A DNA stretch of 64,000 bases from a virus, in IMG/VR virus record IMGVR_UViG_3300049845_000291, positions 1-64,000 of that record. One strand, 5' to 3'. A program made the position numbers and the translations under genes. The notes beneath the pieces were generated by a model that was not told where the DNA came from, searched no databases, and saw nothing but the letters and a program-made list of their open reading frames with translations. Of this stretch, positions 43,644 to 51,106 are shown in pieces (position 1 is the first letter of the stretch; each line of letters starts with the position of its first letter).

Positions 43644-44194
43644 GTGTGATTCAAGCGCCGCAACCGCATTGAAGCTGACTTACGTCGAGTCAACTTTGAC
43701 TTCATCGCTCGGATGAACTTCTTTCTAGTTGCTGCAATTCGGAGCTTGTTCCTCGTCTTGGCTGGAATAGGCGGCTTGAATGCGGTCTTTGGGTTAACTA
43801 CGACCCGACCTTTGCGGCGCCCGCTGGTTACGCGGAATCCACGCTTGATCTTGTTGCCGACTCTCCTGAAAGCTGGTCTGATGCCCTCTTGCAGATCGTC
43901 ATCAAGTTCAGAGAACGCTTCTACAGGAAGGACTATACCATGTGGGAACCTGTCGTCATTCTCTTTCTTAAGGATGACATCATTGTCATCGAGGGTTGCT
44001 GTGAACAGATCACCATGAACGTCTTTGAACTGCCCACTGCCCGAATTGAGAGCGGCCAAGAAGTCGTCGACCTTTGATCGGTCGAGCTTCATCACAAAGT
44101 CGTCGGCGCTGAGCAGCAGGCCACCCGCGAGCTCAGCAACGTTCCAGCCGTCGACAGTCTTCGGCTTAGCTGTCGAAGTGCTCGTCGTGTTCAC
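43640..44194 (-). CDS. Protein with highly basic C-terminus, probable nucleic-acid binder
   Basis: 184 aa from a GTG at 44194; ATG 44092 is an alternative, and neither has a good ribosome-binding site. The N-terminal ~100 residues are acidic ('VDDFLAALNSGSGQFKDVHG'). From ~105 on it is strongly basic: 'RVTSGRRKGRVVVNPKTAFK', then 'KTRNKLRIAATRKKFIRAMK' and 'RKSASMRLRRLN'. This tail resembles short basic modules I have seen in other large-phage proteins. It probably binds DNA or RNA. Overlaps the previous gene by 29 bases and the nuclease gene by four. Confidence 0.55.
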   Translation of the reverse strand: MNTTSTSTAKPKTVDGWNVAELAGGLLLSADDFVMKLDRSKVDDFLAALNSGSGQFKDVHGDLFTATLDDNDVILKKENDDRFPHGIVLPVEAFSELDDDLQEGIRPAFRRVGNKIKRGFRVTSGRRKGRVVVNPKTAFKPPIPAKTRNKLRIAATRKKFIRAMKSKLTRRKSASMRLRRLNHT

Positions 44195-44555
44195 GATACC
44201 AGACTTTCGTGAGACCGTTCAGGAACGACAAGATGTCCTTGCTCGTATCACCGATGCTGCCACAATAGATGTCATTCTTCTGACCTTGGACAACCGCCAT
44301 CCACTCATTCGTCCAGGTGAAGCGAACAACATCGCCTTTTTTGGTCCGAACGTCAAGATGGTTCTTGCGGCGCTCGCTCGTAACTGACTCGATCGCCTTG
44401 TTTGCGCGAAGCTCATCTGCTGTCTTCGCAATGCGATCTTTCATCTGCCGCTGAGCAATGTACTCTCGATCGGACTGTTCAACGTCAGCAGCGCGAGCTG
44501 CCTTGGACATGCCCTGCCCAAGAACGCGCGCCTCAGATAGCTCGCTGAACTTCAT
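44166..44555 (-). CDS. Small charged protein with packaging-like N-terminus
   Basis: 129 aa, TGATG overlap with the DAEG-repeat gene. Starts MKFSELSEARVLGQGMS; 'LSEA' fits an L-x-E cut, and the start matches the group of MKL/MKF-x-E-L proteins in the window. Residues ~20-60 are helical and charged; ~65-95 are strands ('NHLDVRTKKGDVVRFTW', 'MAVVQGQKNDIYCG'). No family recognised. Position within the ligase/nuclease cluster suggests a packaged accessory protein. Confidence 0.6.
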   Translation of the reverse strand: MKFSELSEARVLGQGMSKAARAADVEQSDREYIAQRQMKDRIAKTADELRANKAIESVTSERRKNHLDVRTKKGDVVRFTWTNEWMAVVQGQKNDIYCGSIGDTSKDILSFLNGLTKVWYREHDEHFDS

Positions 44556-46795
44556 CAGTTCCTCCAGCCCTTTGGGCGACCGCCAGTTTTGAGCTTGGTG
44601 GTCCTCAGCATGTTTGCGTACTCCAAGGCAGCCTTGTAGCCTTCCTTCGAGTTCTCAAAGTACCTGGAATGCAGCGCCCCGTCGAATGGACCGTCAATGC
44701 CGACACGCAAGGTCTTCATCCCCGTAGCATCAGGATCAACACCAAGTGCGAGAACTGTCTCCTCGTGCGTATCATCACCGACGTGTGTGGCCATCATGGC
44801 TGGGCCGGCCGCCGGCTCAAACATGTTCAGGTACTTCAGGTCGCTATCTGTGAGCGCTGAAAGCTCGCTGAAGGCCTCATTCAGGTTCTCGTTCTTTTGG
44901 CCTGGTTGAACGCGGGTGAAGGTACGATTTGGCTCGTTTTCCTCATTCAGGGCGGTCAGCAGATTCTTCATCTTCTGCATCACCAGTGCCTTGTTCTTGA
45001 GCGACTGGCGCTTTTCACGAAGGGACTTGATCAGATTGGCTTCTTGGAAATCCAGGTGCTTGGCTGGAATACCAAGGGCAACAAAGATAGCCTCAACCAT
45101 GTTGAGGTACGGATCTGCACCAACGTTCAGGTCACCATCACCTTCAGCCAGCGGCTTACCAGCGCGCTGAAGTCCGGCCATGATTGGCTCGTTCACGTCA
45201 TCAGTCTTGATGCCCATGCGTTGCGCCAGCACGATCATCGCACGGCGTAGCTCGTCATTCGTGCCGATGAGCTTGGCGGCACGCAGCAGAGCCGGAGCAG
45301 CCGGGCCTGGACCTTCAGTGCTGACGACTTCGGCTGGAAGCCCGAGCTTGATCAGGATGGTCTCGAACATCTTCTGGATCGCCGCACCGCGCTTTGGCAC
45401 CGCACGCTCGGCCTCAAGGGCGTACCCCTTGACGGTGGCCATCATGTTGTAGAACTTGTTGAAGGCTGTCAGGACTGACCTCTCCTTGCGAAGCATGTCG
45501 CCGGCCGCTTGAACAGCTTCCTTGACGCCATCAACGTTCACGAAACGGCCAGGGATACCAGTCATCGCGTAGAACGCGACAAGCTTCTTGTCAATGGCAC
45601 GTGGCAGCTGAGCAACCAGCGCCATGTACTGCTTGTCCATCGGGATAGCCATGCCATCCTTCACCGAGTCGCGGTCAACAACCGGAGCTTTTGCTTCCAG
45701 CACGCGCGACAGAAAGTTTGCACCAATTGTCATGTCAACTCCTTGAACACGGAACTTGATCTCGTCCGTTGATTTCTGTTCAGCCATCAGTTCAGCAGCT
45801 TGTCGGCTTGCGAACATTCCCGGCATGTATCCCAGTGCGCGACCTTCGGCAATCGCCTCAAGCACGAACTCACCTTCACCTGATTTAGCAAGCTTGGCGA
45901 GCTGGCTAAGGCCTTCTTCCGTTTGGACAGGCTCCTTCTTCTTTTTCTTCTTGATCACGTTCCCATTCTCGTCTTTCTTGGGATTTCCGTCATCATCGAG
46001 TTCGACCTCTTCGTCTTCCTCACCAGCATCGCCTTCAGCATCGCCTTCAGCATCGCCTTCAGCATCGCCTTCAGCATCGCCTTCAGCATCGCCTTCAGCA
46101 TCGCCTTCAGCATCGCCTTCAGCATCGCCTTCAGCATCGCCTTCAGCATCGCCTTCAGCATCATGACTCGAACCATTTGGGGGCGCTTCATCAGCACCTG
46201 CGGCCAAATCGTTCTCGACCTCACCAGCTGTCGGCTCATCGGCTGAAGTTGTAGGTTGATCCGAAGTATCCTCTGGAGCAGGCTCGTCATCTGCAGCCAG
46301 GGCTGGTTCTGATTCCTCGTCACCAAAGAGCTCGTCAAAGTCGCTGTCGATGGTCAGATCGTCTTCAGATCCCTCTGGGTCGCTTGGCCAAACAACGTCG
46401 ACGATCTCGAACTTCTGCGCAAGAGTCGCGATGGCTTCTTCTGGGTCACCTTCAATACCCAGTAGTTTCGACATTTCAGCTTCGAACTCGTCAGCCTGGT
46501 CAGCACGCACATACACCTTGATGATGTCACCTTCAGGATCGGCAGGATCTTGCAGACCGAAAAGAATGGTGTCAACCTCATCGTTGATCTCAGCTGCACG
46601 CTCAAGATAGTTGTTGATGTCAGATCCTGACAGCTTGCCGTCAGAGTTCAAGACGTTGCGCATCATCGAGAATTGCACATCAACAGGCTTCGCGGAAACG
46701 TCACCACTACCCGCGTTAGAACCATCTGAGCTCTTGAGGTCAGCTTGGAAATTGCCTTTTGACGAGATACCCGCCAGCTCTTGAATCAACTTCAT
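44555..46795 (-). CDS. 746-aa late protein with eleven DAEG repeats
   Basis: ATGA overlap with the ligase-fold gene. Starts MKLIQELAGISSKG. Residues ~40-125 ('NNYLERAAEINDEVDTILFG', 'IIKVYVRADQADEFEAEMSK', 'KFEIVDVVWPSD') form a conserved-looking domain that I have seen in large T4-like phage virion proteins. Residues ~130-285 are disordered and acidic: DAEG repeated eleven times (~212-255), then 'GEEDEEVELDDDGNPKKDENG' type sequence and six Lys in a row. The remaining ~460 residues are helical. The shape suggests a core/scaffold or internal head protein made to be cut. Function not established. Confidence 0.65.
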   Translation of the reverse strand: MKLIQELAGISSKGNFQADLKSSDGSNAGSGDVSAKPVDVQFSMMRNVLNSDGKLSGSDINNYLERAAEINDEVDTILFGLQDPADPEGDIIKVYVRADQADEFEAEMSKLLGIEGDPEEAIATLAQKFEIVDVVWPSDPEGSEDDLTIDSDFDELFGDEESEPALAADDEPAPEDTSDQPTTSADEPTAGEVENDLAAGADEAPPNGSSHDAEGDAEGDAEGDAEGDAEGDAEGDAEGDAEGDAEGDAEGDAEGDAGEEDEEVELDDDGNPKKDENGNVIKKKKKKEPVQTEEGLSQLAKLAKSGEGEFVLEAIAEGRALGYMPGMFASRQAAELMAEQKSTDEIKFRVQGVDMTIGANFLSRVLEAKAPVVDRDSVKDGMAIPMDKQYMALVAQLPRAIDKKLVAFYAMTGIPGRFVNVDGVKEAVQAAGDMLRKERSVLTAFNKFYNMMATVKGYALEAERAVPKRGAAIQKMFETILIKLGLPAEVVSTEGPGPAAPALLRAAKLIGTNDELRRAMIVLAQRMGIKTDDVNEPIMAGLQRAGKPLAEGDGDLNVGADPYLNMVEAIFVALGIPAKHLDFQEANLIKSLREKRQSLKNKALVMQKMKNLLTALNEENEPNRTFTRVQPGQKNENLNEAFSELSALTDSDLKYLNMFEPAAGPAMMATHVGDDTHEETVLALGVDPDATGMKTLRVGIDGPFDGALHSRYFENSKEGYKAALEYANMLRTTKLKTGGRPKGWRN
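46033..46152 (-). repeat. Ten perfect copies of a 12-bp tandem repeat coding DAEG
   Basis: The 12-base unit CTTCAGCATCGC (+ strand) is repeated ten times without a change, with one degenerate unit on each side. It codes (D-A-E-G)n on the - strand. Lack of any silent change points to recent slippage or conversion. Confidence 0.95.
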
Positions 46796-49116
46796 GAATC
46801 TTTCCTTGGATCTGGGAACTGGAGCGACAGCCGTTGAGCCGCCTTAGATCGCTTACGCGGCACAATAACTCGGCCTCTTGCAACTGGTTTCCGAAGGATC
46901 TTTGACTCCCGGCTTGCGATGGCACTTGCTGTCGTAGAAACACCAGGAGTCGCTGCTGTTGAGGGTGCTGCAGGCGCGACAGCGGCGCCCTCATCTTCCG
47001 ACAGGCGACTGATTTCTTTGAGAAGCGACCCCTCAAAGACCATTGGATCGGTGGTTGCAGGACTTGTCATGAGCAGTGTAGGTTGCAGTGCACGGAATCG
47101 AGTAAAGAGGAATGATCGTGGAATGAACTGCAAGGCGTACATGTACAGCCTGTTGGAGGCCTTGATCTGTTCGTCTTGTGTAAGTTCTGGCCATCTAACC
47201 ATCCAATCAAGCAGGCTATTTAGCCGTTCACTGCGCAGCCCGGATAGATCAATAAGGCGCTGTAGCGTTTTCCGGTGATCTGCCCAGTCGATCTTGACCT
47301 GCTTGTCAAGTGAAAAGTCCATGTGCAGGAACTTCCACCAAGGCGCCGGGATGTGTCGCGTGACCTTGAACAGCTCGGCTTGCACTTGCTTCGTCATGTG
47401 TTTCTTGACGTCAGGACGGCTGTTCCGCCAGAACATGTACCCCCAGTGATTCAGCGGGCTCATGTCGGCTGACCAGCGCTTCAACATGTAGTTCTTGCGG
47501 TCGCGGAGCTTGCGTAGGGCTAGCTTGTCTTGAACATGGAACATGAACATCGTCATGAAGGCCATAGCGAAGTACCCATTGAACAGCTGGAAACTGTCCT
47601 TGCGATCAAAATCACTCAGGTCGATCTCACCAAAGCTCGCCCGACGGGTCTTGATCTTCTTGATCCTGGCTTCGAGCAGTGCCTCGTTTACCTTTTCATG
47701 TGCGGCCTTTGCGTGCACACCGTACAGCACCGCGAGCAGCTGGTCGAGCCGATCAGTTCCCTTGACCTTGTTAAACAACTCAGTTAGGTTCTTCTTGGTC
47801 TCGGCGAAGCTTGCGAGGGTCTTCTTGACCGTATCGTCAGACAGACCGAACTCACGACCGTCCTTGAGACGGAGCTTGTACTCCTCACGGGACTCTTTGA
47901 ACTCCTTGAGCTTCGCCCCAAGGTCCTTGTTCGCGTTCGAGATCAGAGCCAGGATTCTAAGCCGCAGACCTTGAAAGTCATCAAGATCGGGCATACCTTT
48001 CGCCATGTTCCGAATGGTGTCAGCTGGCGTTTCACCCTTGATGCTGGCCAGCAGCTTGCGTGCGTTTGCGCTCTTTGCCAGCTCACGGTTGCCAAGCGTG
48101 TCGGCGATCTTGATCTTCAGGTCACCAACCAGGCCACCACGCGCCTCAAGCCCAGCTTCAGGATCGGTGGTGTTTATTGGTCCTTGGAGCTCTGCTCGGA
48201 CTGCCTGGTTGAATCGATTCACGGCCGTGAACACGTCACGATCAACGATCTTGAGCTGGCTACCATCTTCAGCCCGAAGCACGATACCTTCAACCTCAAG
48301 GTTGTCACCGTTCTGGGCCCGCAGGGATTTGACGAGCTTGTTGATCAGCAGCTTCTTAATTGGCAGCTTATGCTCTTGGTGGAGTGCGGCTTGGAGCTCA
48401 GCACGAGCCTCTTTGGCCTTTGGGCGATCGTCCTTGGAGACTTGATTCAAATTCAGGGTGAGCAGCTCGTACTTGGTCTTGCCAGCTATCGCGCTTGGCT
48501 CCTTAAGGAACTTCTCAAGCTTCTGGATCGCTGCATCAAGGCCATCAACCTGAAGCTTTGATGGGTCAATTTCCTTGGGCTCAACGAACTCGAAGGTCGT
48601 GATCTCAGGGCGGAGCTTCAGGTTCTCGCCGTCGTCCGAGCTCACGGCGTTGAAGCGAGCATCAACACGATGTCCCTTCAATGACTTTGCTAGCGCGGCA
48701 GCGGTCTCATCTGACGTTCCTTCGACGCCACGCAGGATCGCAATCTGTGATCCGCCCGTGTTGTACGACACCGCGTTTGGTTGTTGACCGAACAACACCT
48801 CAACTTCCACGATGGAACCAGGCTGCAGGTGCTGCTTGATGATCTCCTGCTTTTGCTCCAGCGCCGAGTGCGCGGCTTTGAACTGGTTGTGCGCCGAGAC
48901 GTCTGGCCAGTTTACAACCTTGAACTTTCGTTCAGCGTTTGCGTGTTTACCTTCACGTGACGTGAAGAACCGACCTTCTTCGTCAACACCAACCCACAGA
49001 TTAGCGCCATCGAGCTTTTCTTGCGCTTTCATCCGAGGAAGCTCACGCAGGGCCTGAATGAACTCATCCAGGTCCAAGTCCTCGATATGCGTCACTGATT
49101 CCAAGAGTACTGGCAT
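46792..49116 (-). CDS. 774-aa protein with nucleic-acid ligase (nucleotidyltransferase) domain and long unknown tail
   Basis: Residues 33-39 'EKLDGAN' are ligase motif I (Lys34 would carry AMP), 'TSREGK' (~52-57) and 'VEVEVLFG' (~102-109) fit motifs III/IIIa, 'EVEGIVLRAEDG' (~273-284) is motif IV, and 'QLKIVDRDVF' (~286-295) is motif V. The pattern is nearest the T4 Rnl2/PF09414 RNA-ligase-like group. Residues ~300-774 are unrecognised: helical, with aromatic/Met-rich 'FNGYFAMAFMTMFMFHV' and a basic end. A TAAATA box five bases before ATG 49116 implies late, possibly leaderless expression; GTG 49095 is an alternative start. Late timing fits a packaged protein better than a replication ligase. 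Confidence 0.72.
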   Translation of the reverse strand: MPVLLESVTHIEDLDLDEFIQALRELPRMKAQEKLDGANLWVGVDEEGRFFTSREGKHANAERKFKVVNWPDVSAHNQFKAAHSALEQKQEIIKQHLQPGSIVEVEVLFGQQPNAVSYNTGGSQIAILRGVEGTSDETAAALAKSLKGHRVDARFNAVSSDDGENLKLRPEITTFEFVEPKEIDPSKLQVDGLDAAIQKLEKFLKEPSAIAGKTKYELLTLNLNQVSKDDRPKAKEARAELQAALHQEHKLPIKKLLINKLVKSLRAQNGDNLEVEGIVLRAEDGSQLKIVDRDVFTAVNRFNQAVRAELQGPINTTDPEAGLEARGGLVGDLKIKIADTLGNRELAKSANARKLLASIKGETPADTIRNMAKGMPDLDDFQGLRLRILALISNANKDLGAKLKEFKESREEYKLRLKDGREFGLSDDTVKKTLASFAETKKNLTELFNKVKGTDRLDQLLAVLYGVHAKAAHEKVNEALLEARIKKIKTRRASFGEIDLSDFDRKDSFQLFNGYFAMAFMTMFMFHVQDKLALRKLRDRKNYMLKRWSADMSPLNHWGYMFWRNSRPDVKKHMTKQVQAELFKVTRHIPAPWWKFLHMDFSLDKQVKIDWADHRKTLQRLIDLSGLRSERLNSLLDWMVRWPELTQDEQIKASNRLYMYALQFIPRSFLFTRFRALQPTLLMTSPATTDPMVFEGSLLKEISRLSEDEGAAVAPAAPSTAATPGVSTTASAIASRESKILRKPVARGRVIVPRKRSKAAQRLSLQFPDPRKDS

Positions 49117-49121
49117 GCCAC

Positions 49122-49127
49122 TATTTA
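49122..49127 (-). promoter_or_regulatory. Late promoter TAAATA for the ligase-fold gene
   Basis: GGCCTAAATAGTGGC-ATG on the - strand; five bases separate the box from ATG 49116, where a T4-type late start would fall on the A of ATG. GTG 49095 lies 26 nt away, the usual spacing here. Confidence 0.6.
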
Positions 49128-49141
49128 GGCCCGGATACCAA

Positions 49142-49164
49142 AGAAGGGGCCAATGGCCCCTTCT
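49142..49164 (-). terminator. Intrinsic terminator after the 82-aa gene
   Basis: AGAAGGGGCC-ATT-GGCCCCTTCT then TTGG on the - strand; 10-bp perfect stem. It separates the 82-aa gene from the next late promoter. Confidence 0.85.
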
Positions 49165-49182
49165 GTTTCATCCACCTCGATC

Positions 49183-49431
49183 TCAGGCGGCAGCTTCAGC
49201 TTCAGCCGGCTTTTCGGCGGCCTGCTCCTCAAGCTCGCGCTTCACGGCCTCAGTGATCTGATTCGCCACCGATTGAACCGCCGCGTTGGACTTGATGACC
49301 TCGAGCTGAGCGGCCTGCAGGTCAGCTTGGAACTTGTTGTACACCGCGACAGCGGATTGAATGCCCTGGCTGAACTTCGACAGCTCGTGCTGAACACCGT
49401 CGATCGTGATGGTTGGGGTGCCTTGATCCAT
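49183..49431 (-). CDS. Small coiled-coil protein, late, single-gene unit
   Basis: 82 aa from ATG 49431 (AGGAG upstream), preceded by a late box and followed by a terminator, so it is its own transcript and may be abundant. 'MDQGTPTITIDGVQHELSKFSQGIQSAVAVYNKFQADLQAAQLEVIKSN' shows a short beta start ('TITIDG') and a long amphipathic helix; the tail is Ala/Glu-rich ('EEQAAEKPAEAEAAA'). This design (short strand then helix) is common in small phage proteins described as structural. No function assigned. Confidence 0.65.
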   Translation of the reverse strand: MDQGTPTITIDGVQHELSKFSQGIQSAVAVYNKFQADLQAAQLEVIKSNAAVQSVANQITEAVKRELEEQAAEKPAEAEAAA

Positions 49432-49474
49432 GTTGGATGCTCCTATACGTATGGGTTGTGGTTGGTACCGCAGG

Positions 49475-49480
49475 TATTTA
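49475..49480 (-). promoter_or_regulatory. Late promoter TAAATA for the 82-aa gene
   Basis: CGATAAATACCTG on the - strand, 43 nt before ATG 49431; it overlaps the last codons of the helicase gene. Confidence 0.7.
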
Positions 49481-50836
49481 TCGTGGCCGGAGACCAATCA
49501 GCTCTTGAAGGCCGTCGCCACCATCTTTCTTTGGGACAACGGCTGATGGGCCGGACTTCAAGAGCTTCGGCCGAGTGTTCACCAACGGTAGATCGTCGGC
49601 GTCACTGATCCGCAAGCTTTCGGCATCCCAGCGCATCTCAAGCTTCTTGTTCACGGCGTTGCTGTTCCGTGACTTCAGGAACTCGAAACGGTACAGACCA
49701 GCCGCTTCCATGTCCTCGGTCTTGACCAAGGCGATCACTAGATCAGAGGTGTTGATCTTAGAGATGCCGCCCTGAATGTGCGCCTGATCAAGCGACTTCT
49801 GTTCACGGGTGGCCTCAATCGCCCCTCGGCCAAGCTGTGACGCGCTGATCATCAGGCAATCGAAGTCGAAACCGATCGCTCGAACCTCTTCGGTGACGAA
49901 CTTGTCCTTCGTGAACATGTTGTCGCCGCCGTGCTTCTGCACCGACGCCATCAGGTCGATGTAGTCCACGATCACGAAGTCTGGTCTGAAGCCGTGCACC
50001 GCCTCAAGCTCACGGAGGTACGAGATGATGTGGTCAGCGGTCGTCGTTCCCTCGCGCATGCGCTTGATGAACAATCGACCATAGCCCTTCTCACGGGCCA
50101 GCTCAACCTCCTGGCCAACCTTGAGCTTGTTCGCGAAGATGTTCTTGCCGCTGATTCGGCTGATCATCGAGTCTAGGCGCTTGGCCACCACTCGATCTCG
50201 CATCTCGAGAGAGATGTACACCCCGTGCAAGCCACGCTTCAGCAGGTTGTGCCCAAGGTTCAGCATGGCAACGGACTTGCCACCACCGGAGTTCGCCGTG
50301 AACAGCACCAGCTCTTGTCGGCCAACGCCACCACCAATCAGATCGTCTACGGTGCTCCATCCGGTCGGAATCAGGATCTCGGCCGCCTCGGCCTCGGCAA
50401 GTCGTCCAGCGGGGTCGGCAAAGTAATCGATGCCCAGATCAGAGTGCAGCGCGATCTGTGAGGCCAACTTGATCTCATTGACCATCTGGCCGAAGTTGCC
50501 CTTCTCAATGTGAGCTGGAGCGCGCAGCACGGCCTCAGTGACGGCACGAATCTGGCAGAACGAGGCAATCTGCTCGGCCAAGAACTGCAGGTCGCCACGC
50601 TGCAATGACGGCACCGCATCAAGCTTGAGCTTGGTCGCCGTATGGAAGATCTCCGGTGCTGGCACTGCCCGCTGATCGTGGAAGTACTCCTTCAGGAACT
50701 TTACGCCAGGTTGGAAGTTCGTGTCAAAGTACGAGGCCTTGAGCAGGTGCTGCACACGTGCAAATAGCTCTGGGTGGCTTAGCATGCTGGCCAGATATAG
50801 CCGCTGAGCCGCGTCGTCAATCAAGTGATCACTCAT
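49478..50836 (-). CDS. 41: Replicative DNA helicase, gp41/DnaB-type
   Basis: 452 aa, ATG overlapping the previous gene by eight bases. N-terminal ~150 residues are the helical domain of DnaB-like helicases ('AAQRLYLASMLSHPELFARV'). From ~165: 'IPTGWSTVDDLIGGGVGRQELVLF', then Walker A 'ANSGGGKS' (~181-188), 'LEMRD' and Walker B 'FVIVDYIDL' (~286-294), the Arg/Gln motif 'MISASQLGRG' and 'SDLVIALVK'. It should form the hexameric ring that unwinds DNA ahead of gp43, working with the primase encoded just upstream. High confidence. Confidence 0.92.
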   Translation of the reverse strand: MSDHLIDDAAQRLYLASMLSHPELFARVQHLLKASYFDTNFQPGVKFLKEYFHDQRAVPAPEIFHTATKLKLDAVPSLQRGDLQFLAEQIASFCQIRAVTEAVLRAPAHIEKGNFGQMVNEIKLASQIALHSDLGIDYFADPAGRLAEAEAAEILIPTGWSTVDDLIGGGVGRQELVLFTANSGGGKSVAMLNLGHNLLKRGLHGVYISLEMRDRVVAKRLDSMISRISGKNIFANKLKVGQEVELAREKGYGRLFIKRMREGTTTADHIISYLRELEAVHGFRPDFVIVDYIDLMASVQKHGGDNMFTKDKFVTEEVRAIGFDFDCLMISASQLGRGAIEATREQKSLDQAHIQGGISKINTSDLVIALVKTEDMEAAGLYRFEFLKSRNSNAVNKKLEMRWDAESLRISDADDLPLVNTRPKLLKSGPSAVVPKKDGGDGLQELIGLRPR

Positions 50837-51056
50837 CCTTGAGGCGCTCCGCTACTTCTTCAGCCACCTGAACGGTCTTGGTGCTGTGCTGCCAGATGGA
50901 CTCGATCTGATCAGCTCCCAGATGAATTGGGCGCGGGCCTTCAGCGTACCGCCAAGTGCAACCACTCTTGGAGTACGAGAATGAGTACACCCAAAACCTT
51001 TGTCGCTGCCCTGACTGGTACACGACCTCAATTTCAAAAAGTGGAACGTCAACCAT
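50829..51056 (-). CDS. Small protein between primase and helicase
   Basis: 75 aa from ATG 51056; AGGAGG lies five bases upstream, which rules out the GTG at 51062. 'LFEIEVVYQSGQRQRFWVYSFSYS' then 'TWRYAEG' suggest a small beta-sheet, followed by a helix 'KTVQVAEEVAERLKDE'. No family known. The ribosome-binding site lies in one arm of a 9-bp inverted repeat (51063-51089), so translation may depend on which promoter is used. Confidence 0.62.
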   Translation of the reverse strand: MVDVPLFEIEVVYQSGQRQRFWVYSFSYSKSGCTWRYAEGPRPIHLGADQIESIWQHSTKTVQVAEEVAERLKDE

Positions 51057-51062
51057 TTTCAC

Positions 51063-51089
51063 CTCCTGATCAATTGTAACGATCAGGAG
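51063..51089 (-). promoter_or_regulatory. TACAAT promoter within a hairpin that masks a ribosome-binding site
   Basis: On the - strand CTCCTGATC-GTTACAATT-GATCAGGAG: perfect 9-bp inverted repeat. The loop holds TACAAT (-10 type) and the CGTTACA box; the 3' arm holds the AGGAG site of the gene starting at 51056. Confidence 0.6.
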
Positions 51090-51106
51090 ATTTGGCGAAT
51101 CCCAAG

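Noticed and set aside
46033-46152. CRISPR-like array
   Set aside because: Units are 12 bp with no spacers and are in frame within a gene.
45756-46246. Two + strand frames with long SPSA and SIAF repeats
   Set aside because: They are the antisense reading of the DAEG repeat; any frame over a 12-bp array stays open. No start site or promoter on that strand.
47217-47222. TAAATA on the - strand inside the ligase-fold gene, 420 bases before the DAEG-repeat gene
   Set aside because: Could be an internal late promoter, but spacing is far from the usual 20-27 bases and flanks form a GGCTAAATAGCC palindrome; not enough to list as a promoter.
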